This document shows, in pieces, positions 1-6,291 of a DNA stretch of 20,166 bases; position 1 is the stretch's first letter; each line of letters starts with the position of its first letter. This DNA is from a virus: IMG/VR virus record IMGVR_UViG_3300021142_001074, positions 1-20,166 of that record. One strand, written 5' to 3'. The notes under the pieces are model-generated. The model was not told the origin of the DNA and did not search any database. It was given only the letters and a program-made list of their open reading frames with translations. Made by a program: the position numbers and the translations under genes.

Positions 1-58
1 CTAAAAGTCCTACTAGCATAGCTACAGTCTTTTTGTATTTTTTTAAAAATTCAATCAT
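1..58 (-). CDS. Partial small protein with hydrophobic N-terminus (cut by left edge)
   Basis: An ATG at 58-56 opens a frame that runs leftward to the window edge without a stop. The visible 19 residues are MIEFLKKYKKTVAMLVGLL: a short Lys-rich start followed by the beginning of a hydrophobic stretch, suggesting a small membrane-anchored protein. The start overlaps the stop of the upstream gene in an ATGA arrangement (ATG 58-56, TGA 57-55), the same junction used by the next three genes, which argues that it is real. Function unknown. Confidence 0.6.
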   Translation of the reverse strand, partial: MIEFLKKYKKTVAMLVGLL

Positions 59-642
59 TGTTCAAATCCTTGTTTAATTAATCTTTTTTCTTCACATGAG
101 TTGCAAACGGATCTCATCCATCCGCCGTCATTTTGCACTTCGCTAGGGTTGCCACATGACTCGCAAGTAACACCACTTAGACTTTCTGCTAGGCTGACCA
201 TACCGCGGATGTAGTCATCTCCACCTTGATAGTAAAAACGTAGTGTACCAAACTTCTCTTTAACTTGATCCAACGTTACTTGCGGAACTTCTTCAGGAAC
301 TGGCTGTAAGGGTTGTGTCATATATTCTTTAGCACGTTCTTTGACATAGTCTGCACTCAATCCTTTGTCCCCGTATTCAGCCGCCATCAAATCTGCAAAC
401 AATTCAGCATTACCTGACTGTCCTGCTTCACGGATTTTGTTGAATTTAATTATAACTTCACGCTGACGGTTACGCCAATCGATATGATTTTGAATATTGC
501 CCATAAGCTGATTCAAAATATTAAACCATCCATCACCGCAATCAAAGCCCCAGCACATTGCGGTCTCAGTCATAGGCTTGTCACGGTTTACCATCATCTT
601 CGGGTAAACCTTACATAGGTATTCGTCTAGTTCTTGTCTCAT
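55..642 (-). CDS. Phage hypothetical protein with C-terminal zinc ribbon
   Basis: A 195-residue protein of unknown function. Seen directly: an N-terminal part with an aromatic Cys-Gly-Asp-Gly-Trp-Phe stretch near residue 35, a charged helical middle, the motif KEKFGTLRFYY at about 128-138, and a C-terminal CxxC-x16-CxxC arrangement (C160, C163, C180, C183) that probably binds one zinc ion. Proteins with the KEKFGxLRFY plus zinc-ribbon layout are common small cytoplasmic proteins in tailed phages; that is recall, and no role is known to me. It overlaps both neighbours by four bases (ATGA), so it is likely co-translated in the leftward operon. Confidence 0.85.
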   Translation of the reverse strand: MRQELDEYLCKVYPKMMVNRDKPMTETAMCWGFDCGDGWFNILNQLMGNIQNHIDWRNRQREVIIKFNKIREAGQSGNAELFADLMAAEYGDKGLSADYVKERAKEYMTQPLQPVPEEVPQVTLDQVKEKFGTLRFYYQGGDDYIRGMVSLAESLSGVTCESCGNPSEVQNDGGWMRSVCNSCEEKRLIKQGFEQ

Positions 643-893
643 TTTATATCATCCGATGTTGATGGAAAATGACTAATAATCAAATCCAGTGCTTCAATAG
701 TACGCATGTTGATTACTATATCCTCAGGATGCAACCAATAGCCATCTGGGTTAGCTTCTGTCTTTGGATTTTTCTTCCATTGCTTGATTTCTTTCTTAAG
801 ATACGCACGATAGTCTTTTAAATTAAGACTAGTAATACGATCCGCAGTTTCGCCATCAATCCACTGATAAGGTTTATGTTTAGCTTTACTCAT
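639..893 (-). CDS. Small hypothetical phage protein
   Basis: An 84-residue, Lys- and Trp-containing soluble protein that I do not recognise. It has a basic N-terminus, a helical Lys-rich centre (KDYRAYLKKEIKQWKK, about 27-42) and an acidic C-terminus. No signal peptide, membrane segment or metal motif is visible. It overlaps the downstream 195-residue gene by ATGA at 639-642 and the upstream gene by four bases at 890-893, which supports both start and stop and places it in the same leftward transcription unit. Confidence 0.8.
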   Translation of the reverse strand: MSKAKHKPYQWIDGETADRITSLNLKDYRAYLKKEIKQWKKNPKTEANPDGYWLHPEDIVINMRTIEALDLIISHFPSTSDDIK

Positions 894-1087
894 AGTTCTG
901 CCTGTGCTTTAGTTAAGGGTGTTTCTAAATCAAATGTATCTTCTTCGGGCAAATGTGCTACAGTATTCATTTCTTTCAACTTGCGTAGCATAAACAATCT
1001 GAATGAATCTTCAGTCAAGTCCATAACATCTACAGTTGCCCAGCGACTGTCACTAGTCTTAGCTCTTACAAATACTCCGCTTTTCAT
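890..1087 (-). CDS. Small hypothetical phage protein
   Basis: A 65-residue protein with no recognised family. The N-terminal half looks like a small beta-rich fold (MKSGVFVRAKTSDSRWATVD) and the C-terminal half is acidic and helical. Its ATG (1087-1085) overlaps the stop of the upstream 226-residue gene (TGA 1086-1084), and its own stop overlaps the next start. The ATGA chain is the best evidence that it is translated. A longer frame on the opposite strand over 876-1163 has no supporting context and is treated as a shadow. Confidence 0.75.
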   Translation of the reverse strand: MKSGVFVRAKTSDSRWATVDVMDLTEDSFRLFMLRKLKEMNTVAHLPEEDTFDLETPLTKAQAEL

Positions 1088-1764
1088 TGTACTGCCTTTA
1101 CAAAGTTTAATCTTGTTTCGTCATTACCGTGTTTCCAATGTTTGCCCTGAGCTTTTACTTTAGCTTTGACAATTACACAAGGACCACGAATTAATTCTTT
1201 TTGGCTCATCCAGCTGGCCATTTTATTGTTTATTATAGCACACACATTCCAGCCGTCAAAGTTCTTTGACTTGATTACTTCAAGTATTTCACAATCTAAG
1301 TCAATCAGTCTATCACCCTCACTACCCAGGAATCCGTCTTCAACTGCTTTAGAAGCTTTCTTAACTTCATTGTGCATCTTGTCTTTGGCTTGTACGCTAG
1401 GCAAACAAGCTATCCAACCAAATTCATTTTCTTTAATAGTATCACTGCCCAACAAACTATTAACTTTGGTTAGGAACTCGTTCTCACCTTCGATGGCCAC
1501 AAACACTAGACGCTTGTAATACTTTTGTATTTCCTCTGCACGAGCAACATCTTCAGGTTCAATTTTAAGTATCTTAGTGTCGGGTATGACCATCTTGCTG
1601 TCTAACGTATAAAGCATTAGAGTTTTATTAGCCTGTTTAGTATACATGAATGCACCATCGTTGGCATAAACAGCCTCAGGTACTTTAAGGTACTCACCGT
1701 TAATTCTTTGTGCGGCACAAGCCAATTCTAATACTTGTTTGGTTGGGAATACTTTTGGCTCCAT
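1084..1764 (-). CDS. Hypothetical phage protein, 226 aa
   Basis: A soluble protein of unknown function. Residues 1-120 contain alternating beta and helix stretches. The last 60 residues (DGWNVCAIINNKMASWMSQ to the C-terminus) look like a compact beta-strand domain ending in a Lys/His-rich segment, faintly OB-fold-like. That resemblance is only an impression and no binding function is claimed. A 34-base gap upstream (1765-1798) separates it from the zincin-like gene; it contains AT-rich sequence and a weak GAG just ahead of the ATG, with no convincing promoter. It overlaps the next gene by ATGA. Confidence 0.8.
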   Translation of the reverse strand: MEPKVFPTKQVLELACAAQRINGEYLKVPEAVYANDGAFMYTKQANKTLMLYTLDSKMVIPDTKILKIEPEDVARAEEIQKYYKRLVFVAIEGENEFLTKVNSLLGSDTIKENEFGWIACLPSVQAKDKMHNEVKKASKAVEDGFLGSEGDRLIDLDCEILEVIKSKNFDGWNVCAIINNKMASWMSQKELIRGPCVIVKAKVKAQGKHWKHGNDETRLNFVKAVQ

Positions 1765-1798
1765 GTCAACTCGCTCTAAAAGTTAATATACAAGTATT

Positions 1799-2461
1799 TT
1801 ACATGAAAATGTATCGTTTGTCAACCGTTTCTAAATGTTTAAGTATCTTTTTGGACATACGTTTGACTATAGTATTAAGTCCAAAATAACTAATGTATGC
1901 ACGTAGGACTGGGCTAGAATAAACGGGTCCTGTTCTCATTTTGGACATAATTGTAATTCTGCCCAAATTGCGTCGAGCTCGTTGTACGTCCATTGCTCGA
2001 AGTAGTTCGATAGTAATACTTAATGCGTAAGCATCTATCTCATCGTTATCGGACAAATATTCTTCATATGGAGAGTGTGGCGGAGATGGATAGTCTCTAA
2101 AGTCTCTACGCATACTTTGATATTGGTGACGGAACTCGTGTGCTACTGCATCGTAAATTTCTATGAGAAAATTAGTTATTTGAAATTCGCCAAATGATTC
2201 AGTGCCTATTAAATTATGATGCACCACAACTTCCATTGGTGTTTCTCCGTGAGCATCATTTTCACTGTCATAGTAAGCCATGACATAAAATTTATCTATG
2301 TCTAAATCTTTTTCTCTTTTGGTTTTTATTGATATGTCAAAATTGTGACGTTTAAATGATCTGCGTGTTTGCAGTATGATTTTTTTAAATGATGTAGGCT
2401 TTTCGCACTTTTCTCGAACTTCCTTACAGACATTATTAATACGTTCGAGAATTATGTTCAT
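1799..2461 (-). CDS. Zincin-like metallopeptidase-fold protein (HEFRH), cytoplasmic
   Basis: A 220-residue protein with the HEXXH signature HEFRH at 108-112, preceded by a helix (IEIYDAVA) and followed by an acidic DNDEIDAYA segment whose E141 is a good third zinc ligand. That order (HExxH then a downstream Glu in a helix with Asp-Ala) is typical of gluzincin-type peptidases, so zinc binding and peptide hydrolysis are plausible inferences. There is no signal peptide or membrane segment, so it should act in the cytoplasm. The C-terminus is very basic. It lies three bases downstream of infA in the leftward operon. Substrate unknown. Confidence 0.75.
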   Translation of the reverse strand: MNIILERINNVCKEVREKCEKPTSFKKIILQTRRSFKRHNFDISIKTKREKDLDIDKFYVMAYYDSENDAHGETPMEVVVHHNLIGTESFGEFQITNFLIEIYDAVAHEFRHQYQSMRRDFRDYPSPPHSPYEEYLSDNDEIDAYALSITIELLRAMDVQRARRNLGRITIMSKMRTGPVYSSPVLRAYISYFGLNTIVKRMSKKILKHLETVDKRYIFM

Positions 2462-2464
2462 ATG

Positions 2465-2683
2465 TTACAACCTATAAGTTACTCTACCTTTGGTTAGATC
2501 ATAAGGACTGACTTCTAACCTAACACTATCACCTAGGATAATGCGTATCTTGTTTTGTTTCAATTTACCACCCATATAACATAGTAGCAAGTTAGGCATA
2601 TTTTCAACCTTAACTCTAAACATGTTACCCGGTAATACTTCGTCTACTGTGCCTGTTAATTCTAGTATATCGTCTTTAGCCAT
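2465..2683 (-). CDS. infA: Translation initiation factor IF-1 (phage-encoded)
   Basis: A 72-residue protein that aligns by eye along its whole length with bacterial IF-1: MAKDDILELTGTVDEVLPG at the start, then MFRVKVEN, a GGKLKQNKIRIILGD stretch, and the ending SPYDLTKGRVTYRL. In bacteria IF-1 is an OB-fold protein that occupies the 30S A site during initiation. The start at 2683 is chosen because it gives exactly the family N-terminus (MAK-D/E-D); an in-frame extension upstream (11 residues) lies inside the neighbouring gene and lacks family similarity. The start overlaps the end of the AbrB-like gene by 8 bases. All core IF-1 blocks are intact, so it is probably functional in tuning translation of phage mRNAs. 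Confidence 0.93.
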   Translation of the reverse strand: MAKDDILELTGTVDEVLPGNMFRVKVENMPNLLLCYMGGKLKQNKIRIILGDSVRLEVSPYDLTKGRVTYRL

Positions 2684-2846
2684 TTTTTGCTTTCGATATG
2701 GACCAGGTGCCGTCACCGTTATCTGTCCATTCGAGTGTATCTCCTTCTTTCCATCCTTGTAAGTCTAACAGTTCTTGTGGCAATGGCAGTACTACGTCTC
2801 CGCTACCGTCATCTGCTTCTTCAACTGTTACTGTCCATTTTGTCAT
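2676..2846 (-). CDS. AbrB-like small phage protein, 56 aa
   Basis: A short gene with ATG at 2846-2844 and TAA at 2678-2676. The protein starts MTKWTVTVEE, contains DVVLPLPQELLDLQGWKEGD and ends GDGTWSISKAKNG. The pattern of a strand, LPxPxELL, GWxxGDxLxW and a final GTWxLxK strand is that of the swapped-hairpin AbrB/MazE-type fold, common as small stand-alone proteins in phages, where the role is usually unknown. It might bind DNA or simply be a structural accessory. It overlaps infA by 8 bases. Upstream, a TGTAAATA box lies five bases before the ATG and a possible Shine-Dalgarno sequence (AAGG) is further away than normal. Confidence 0.8.
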   Translation of the reverse strand: MTKWTVTVEEADDGSGDVVLPLPQELLDLQGWKEGDTLEWTDNGDGTWSISKAKNG

Positions 2847-2851
2847 GCTAG

Positions 2852-2859
2852 TATTTACA
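2852..2859 (-). promoter_or_regulatory. T4-late-type box TGTAAATA ahead of the AbrB-like gene
   Basis: In the 20-base gap 2847-2866 the minus strand reads TGTAAATA followed by five bases and the ATG at 2846. It differs at one position from the T4 late promoter box TATAAATA. If used like a T4 late promoter, transcription would start at about the A of the ATG, giving a leaderless message for the AbrB-like gene and infA. Confidence 0.4.
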
Positions 2860-2866
2860 CCTTTAA

Positions 2867-3262
2867 TTAATCATCTTCCCAAGGAACAGGAAACCAGCCC
2901 AAACGGTTAAAGTCGGCTAGTACTTCACCAGTAATAACACCTTCTGAAACATATCCGTTTTTGGTAAAGTAATCGTCATCCTCTTTACCGTCAAAACTCA
3001 AACCGCCTCTAATGCCAGAACAGTACCAATCCATGTAGTCTCCGCCCTTGCCCTGCCAATCGGCAACTAACCCGCCAGCACTACGCCAACTACAACTCCA
3101 AAGGTCCTTGTTGGGGTCTTGTCTTAGTGCAGGAAAAGTTTCTCTGGGGCACCAACGCATATTACAAAATGCCGCGTAGACATTTTGAGCATAGTCATCA
3201 CGAGTCCTAATTTTATTTAGGATCTCAGCATCCTGCAAAATGTCTTGTTCTAAATCTCGCAT
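2867..3262 (-). CDS. Conserved phage hypothetical protein, Trp/Cys-rich
   Basis: A 131-residue protein starting MRDLEQDILQDAEILNKI. I take the ATG at 3262 rather than the longer frame from 3316 because the 18 extra residues would overlap the end of the upstream gene by more than 50 bases, and the MRDLE start follows the upstream stop at once. The body has the pattern YAxNxYAAFCNMRW, a LWSCSWRSAGG segment, a WQGKGGDYMDWYCSG segment and a final RLGWFPVP. Small proteins of this layout occur repeatedly in tailed phages (recall); their role is unknown. No signal peptide; the cysteines do not form an obvious metal site. Confidence 0.8.
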   Translation of the reverse strand: MRDLEQDILQDAEILNKIRTRDDYAQNVYAAFCNMRWCPRETFPALRQDPNKDLWSCSWRSAGGLVADWQGKGGDYMDWYCSGIRGGLSFDGKEDDDYFTKNGYVSEGVITGEVLADFNRLGWFPVPWEDD

Positions 3263-3263
3263 A

Positions 3264-3599
3264 TTAATAACTGTGCCAGCTTCCTTGAAAGCAATGACGC
3301 ATTTCATGTCCAACAACTGCTAGGTTAGATGTAGTACCTGTAATAATTGTACAAATAGTAGTATCGCCTACTTGATCATGAAATGAGCAAGCATACATAC
3401 TTGTGTCACCAAATCCGCCTAATCCTCTACGATTACTTTCGGCATTACAGGCTTTGTCAACATCATCTGCTGTGCGCCAAGTGATAGTAGATTTATTAGC
3501 TATCCTTTTGGTTGCATCAAATGATTTAAATGGCTCATCGTGATACTCCGCATGAACAACAGACGTAACTAACAGTAACATAAAAAATATCTTCTTCAT
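3264..3599 (-). CDS. Secreted small HEXXH metalloprotein
   Basis: A 111-residue protein with a clear signal peptide: two lysines, a hydrophobic core (IFFMLLLVTSVV) and a likely cleavage after HA at residue 17. The mature part has four cysteines (51, 71, 83, 103) that could pair as disulfides in the periplasm and HEMRH at 98-102, followed by H109 near the C-terminus as a possible third zinc ligand. This suggests a very small exported zinc peptidase-like protein; activity is inferred only. The start is supported by a good Shine-Dalgarno sequence (GAGG at 3605-3608, five bases before the ATG). It is the first protein gene behind the tRNA-like element in the leftward operon. Confidence 0.78.
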   Translation of the reverse strand: MKKIFFMLLLVTSVVHAEYHDEPFKSFDATKRIANKSTITWRTADDVDKACNAESNRRGLGGFGDTSMYACSFHDQVGDTTICTIITGTTSNLAVVGHEMRHCFQGSWHSY

Positions 3600-3604
3600 C
3601 TTTG

Positions 3605-3608
3605 CCTC
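3605..3608 (-). promoter_or_regulatory. Shine-Dalgarno of the secreted HEXXH gene
   Basis: The minus strand reads AGAGGCAAAGATG; GAGG sits five bases before the ATG at 3599. It fixes the start and contrasts with four other gap-adjacent starts in the window, which instead have an RTAAATA box in this position. Confidence 0.6.
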
Positions 3609-3628
3609 TTTTTGCCTAAGTTAATAAA

Positions 3629-3740
3629 TGGTGTGGACGGGAAGATTCGAACTTCCAAAGGCAGTCTAAGACCAAGCCCCGTTCCCTCCGTTCGGCTTTC
3701 GCTTACTAGGAGGAGGTTTACCAGTTACACTCACGTCCAC
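3629..3740 (-). tRNA. tRNA-like RNA gene, abnormally long core (112 nt), isotype not assignable
   Basis: Read on the minus strand, the 5' end GTGGACG (3740-3734) pairs perfectly over 7 bp with CGTCCAC (3639-3633). This is followed by a discriminator A and an encoded CCA (3631-3629). Just inside lies a perfect T-arm: stem GGAAG, loop TTCGAAT, stem CTTCC. A GG-containing D-loop-like stretch (AACTGGTAAA) follows the 5' acceptor strand. The core between is about 35 nt too long for a normal tRNA and 12-20 nt too long for a class II tRNA. I found no standard 5-bp/7-nt anticodon arm; the best stem is CCTCC with GGAGG closing a 19-nt loop. The predicted start of transcription falls on its first base. 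It may be an insertion-bearing or decayed tRNA, or a tRNA-mimic RNA. Confidence 0.55.
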
Positions 3741-3746
3741 GTAACT

Positions 3747-3775
3747 ATTGTAACACCGTGTGTAAATAATGTCAA
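3747..3775 (-). promoter_or_regulatory. Strong sigma70-type promoter for the tRNA-like gene and leftward operon
   Basis: On the minus strand, TTGACA (3775-3770, perfect -35) and TACAAT (3752-3747, five of six -10 bases) are separated by exactly 17 bases. Counting seven bases past the -10 places the transcription start on base 3740, the first base of the tRNA-like acceptor stem. The -35 lies inside the first codons of the rightward radical SAM gene, so the two divergent units share this sequence. It probably also supplies the downstream protein genes, since no terminator is visible between the RNA and the gene at 3599. Confidence 0.75.
3761..3768 (+). promoter_or_regulatory. T4-late-type box TGTAAATA ahead of the first radical SAM block
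   Basis: TGTAAATA on the plus strand ends directly before ATG 3769 and six bases before a second in-frame ATG at 3775. No Shine-Dalgarno sequence is present. If it works as a T4-type late promoter, the message would begin close to the second ATG and be leaderless. It is one of four similar boxes in the window, all in gene-to-gene gaps. Confidence 0.4.
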
Positions 3776-4734
3776 TGAACTTTAACACTATACCATTCCA
3801 AAATGTTGTTTCGTTTGGACAACAAACAATGCTAGATCGTCCTTTATTTAACGTAAGTTGGATATTGGGACGCTTTTGTAACTATAACTGTAGCTACTGC
3901 TGGCCTTATGCTCGTAGTGACAAAATGGACTACCAGCCATTTGAAGTGTACATTCGAGCAATAGACGAAATTAAACGGCAAGCTCGCCAAAACGGATTTA
4001 CCCAATTCCACTGGAGTTTCAGCGGAGGTGAGCCAACTGCTTACAAACAACTGCCCGAACTAATAAAATATTTAGACGAAACAGAAAGTCCGTACCAAAG
4101 CATCCACATGACAACTAATTTGAGTCCTGGATCTAAATGGTGGAACAATTGGTGTAACATTACGTTGCCCTTACAACGTAAAAGCATTACAGCCAGCTTT
4201 CATGCAGAGTTTGCCAAGGAGCAAGAGTTTGGCGACAAGTGCTTACAGTTAATGTACGAAAGTGTACACGTAACAGTTAACCAAGTTATGGTTCCAGAAA
4301 AGTTTTTTGAAACCCTAGAACGCTGTGAACGACTACGTGCTCGTGGAATCAATGTAACGCTCAAGCCGCAAAGTAATGATAGTGCTACAGCTATAGTAGA
4401 TGGCTATACTCCTGAAATGATTGCTATAATGCAAAATGACTTTGAGCAACAAGAGGGATATCAAATTAGACTAACAGATGGCGACAAAGATTATTATGTA
4501 GATCAAGCAGAAAGATTTAACGCATTGGGGTTTAACTCATTTACCAATTGGACTTGTAATGCAGGATATCAGAGTGTTATAATAAGAGGTAATGAAGTCA
4601 AACGTGCATATAGCTGTCACGAAGCACCGTTGGGGACGATAGAAAAATTTACTTTGTTTTCCGCCCCACAAAAATGTATAACTGCTAGGTGCGTTAGTTC
4701 GGCTGATAGCAAAATACCAAAATGTATAAAATAG
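3769..4734 (+). CDS. Radical SAM enzyme with C-terminal Cys-rich (twitch/SPASM-like) domain, type A
   Basis: A 321-residue member of the radical SAM superfamily. The [4Fe-4S] site is CNYNCSYC (C37, C41, C44), preceded by a strand and followed by the SAM-binding SGGEPT (85-90) and a TTN strand (115-117). The C-terminus has WTCNAG (C263), then C283, C303, C308 and C319, the order expected for one auxiliary iron-sulfur cluster. Such enzymes cleave SAM reductively to a 5'-deoxyadenosyl radical and abstract a hydrogen from a substrate, often a peptide, sugar or nucleotide; the substrate here is unknown. It shares the CNYxCxYCWP signature with the gene at 8777. The start could be the ATG at 3775 (third residue). 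The end overlaps the next gene by 13 bases. Confidence 0.9.
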   Translation: MSMNFNTIPFQNVVSFGQQTMLDRPLFNVSWILGRFCNYNCSYCWPYARSDKMDYQPFEVYIRAIDEIKRQARQNGFTQFHWSFSGGEPTAYKQLPELIKYLDETESPYQSIHMTTNLSPGSKWWNNWCNITLPLQRKSITASFHAEFAKEQEFGDKCLQLMYESVHVTVNQVMVPEKFFETLERCERLRARGINVTLKPQSNDSATAIVDGYTPEMIAIMQNDFEQQEGYQIRLTDGDKDYYVDQAERFNALGFNSFTNWTCNAGYQSVIIRGNEVKRAYSCHEAPLGTIEKFTLFSAPQKCITARCVSSADSKIPKCIK

Positions 4735-5702
4735 AAGATATAAGAGATATTCATTTAGAACTAACTAGCAAGTGTCAAGCACGTTGTCCTATGTGCCCAA
4801 GGCGCCTCAACGGCGGTCCTATGAATCCTTTGTTCGATCCAACTGAGATAGATTTAGTAACATTCAAGACTTGGTTCAAACCAGAATTTATACAACAACT
4901 TAATAAATTGTTTATGTGCGGTAATTTAGGCGATCCTATTATTGCAGAAGATTGTTTAGAAATATTTCAGTACCTTAGAGAAACAAATCCTAACATGCAA
5001 CTGACCATGCATACCAATGGCAGTGCTAGAAATGTTGATTGGTGGAAGGCACTAGCCGAGTGCGGAGTTAAAGTTACATTTGGTATCGATGGTTTAGAAG
5101 ATACACATAAGCTATATCGTGTAAGCACAGATTGGCATAAGATTATAAAAAACGCTTGGGCATTTATACAAGCAGGTGGTGAAGCTGAATGGCACATGTT
5201 AGTGTTCAAACATAACGAACATCAAATTGAAGAGTGTCGTGCTATAGCAACAGAAATGAAATTTAAAAATTTTCAAGTTAAACATACTTCAAGATTTGTA
5301 GAAGATAAACTTCATGTGTTAGATGATGCGGGAAGAACTACGCACATACTGTATCCTACAGAAACTAGCAAAGCCATAGTTAATAAAGTTAAAGATAATA
5401 TAAATTCTACTAAGATTAACTGTAAGGCTGTGCAACATAAACAAATGTACATTGCCGCAGACGGTACTGTAAACCCTTGCTGTTGGTTAGACTTTAGTTG
5501 GCAATTACCTAATCAATCAAGTCGAGTAGACTATATGGATGCTGTTGGGATATTTCCTAACTTGCACAAGGACTCGTTAGAAAATATATTCTCTTCAGGA
5601 CACTTTAAACAAATTGAAGATACTTGGGCACACAAGCCTTTGTTAGAATGTTCACGCCAATGCGGCAAGTTTGATAAACTAGGAGAACAGTTTGTTAATT
5701 GA
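4722..5702 (+). CDS. Radical SAM/SPASM enzyme, type B (CPMCPR family), paralogue 1
   Basis: A 326-residue protein. The radical SAM cluster motif is CQARCPMC (C18, C22, C25), followed by PRRLNGG. Where most relatives have GGEP this one has CGNLGDP (66-72), then HTNGS (97-101) and GIDGLEDTHKLYR. The SPASM-like tail carries C234, the pair C253-C254 within an AADGTVNPCCW turn, and C310/C314. It is clearly paralogous to the gene at 6284: same Cys spacing at both ends, same CGNxGDP, same FKHNEHQ at about 162-168. The family includes peptide-modifying and cofactor-building enzymes, so a large substrate is possible. It overlaps the preceding gene by 13 bases and the following TTG-start gene by 11. 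Confidence 0.9.
   Translation: MYKIEDIRDIHLELTSKCQARCPMCPRRLNGGPMNPLFDPTEIDLVTFKTWFKPEFIQQLNKLFMCGNLGDPIIAEDCLEIFQYLRETNPNMQLTMHTNGSARNVDWWKALAECGVKVTFGIDGLEDTHKLYRVSTDWHKIIKNAWAFIQAGGEAEWHMLVFKHNEHQIEECRAIATEMKFKNFQVKHTSRFVEDKLHVLDDAGRTTHILYPTETSKAIVNKVKDNINSTKINCKAVQHKQMYIAADGTVNPCCWLDFSWQLPNQSSRVDYMDAVGIFPNLHKDSLENIFSSGHFKQIEDTWAHKPLLECSRQCGKFDKLGEQFVN
5681..5685 (+). promoter_or_regulatory. Shine-Dalgarno AGGAG supporting a TTG start
   Basis: AGGAG lies six bases before TTG 5692, inside the end of the upstream radical SAM gene. It is one of the strongest Shine-Dalgarno sequences in the window and justifies the TTG start of the methyltransferase-like gene, whose first in-frame ATG is eleven codons later. 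Confidence 0.6.
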
Positions 5703-6291
5703 TACTGAACATCTGCACTATTGGATGCAGGCCATCCGCAATAGTGAAAATCCTATGCGAACTATGGATGCCTTTTGGAGTGGACAACTAAAAAGCAAAG
5801 AGTGGTTAATTACATCATTAGCTATGCATTGCCCTGATGGTCCATACTCAATTGACATACACGGCGGCTGGGTTGGTGTACTAGCCAGTATGTTATTTCA
5901 AAGTTCTATTCCTGTTAAGCATATTCGAAGTATTGATATTGATCATACCTGCGAAGACATTGCAACTATGATGAACAAAGGTGAAGAGATTGCAGGTAAG
6001 TTTCGTGCTGTAACATCAGACATGTGTACTATTCGCAGTGACGCTGACGTTATTATCAATACCAGTTGTGAACATATTACACAAGATCAATACGACTTAT
6101 GGCTAAGTGGACATCCGCAAAATAGTTTAATTGTTCTACAAAGTAACAACTATAACATACCAGAACATATTAGAATTGCTAATAGCTTAGAAGAATTCAA
6201 AGAACAAAGCCAACTTAAGGTTTTGTATGCTGACGAATTGCAATTACCGTTGTATAATCGTTATATGATAATAGGTTCAAAATATGCTTAA
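5692..6291 (+). CDS. Class I SAM-dependent methyltransferase-like protein
   Basis: A 199-residue protein starting at TTG 5692, supported by AGGAG six bases upstream. It has a Rossmann-like core: SIDIHGGWVGVLASML (53-68) in the place of motif I, the strand IRSIDIDH (78-85) with acidic residues expected to hold the SAM ribose, and VIINTSCEHI (120-129) as motif IV-like segment. No target-recognition domain is seen, so the methyl acceptor is unknown. The glycine-rich loop is GGWxG rather than the classical GxGxG, so SAM binding is likely but not certain. It sits between two type B radical SAM paralogues and overlaps both neighbours (11 and 8 bases), which suggests action on the same product. Confidence 0.72.
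   Translation: MLIDTEHLHYWMQAIRNSENPMRTMDAFWSGQLKSKEWLITSLAMHCPDGPYSIDIHGGWVGVLASMLFQSSIPVKHIRSIDIDHTCEDIATMMNKGEEIAGKFRAVTSDMCTIRSDADVIINTSCEHITQDQYDLWLSGHPQNSLIVLQSNNYNIPEHIRIANSLEEFKEQSQLKVLYADELQLPLYNRYMIIGSKYA

Noticed and set aside
876-1163. Open frame on the plus strand across small minus-strand genes
   Set aside because: It opposes an ATGA-linked gene chain, has no start signal and a Ser-rich composition typical of antisense shadows.
3629-3740. Group I intron or tmRNA explanation for the long tRNA core
   Set aside because: The excess is only about 35 nt, far too short for a self-splicing intron, and there is no tag-peptide frame or the length of a tmRNA.
3769-4734. QueE/preQ0-type radical SAM assignment
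   Set aside because: Cluster spacing is the standard CxxxCxxC, an auxiliary Cys-rich domain is present and no QueC, QueD or FolE partner is seen in the window.
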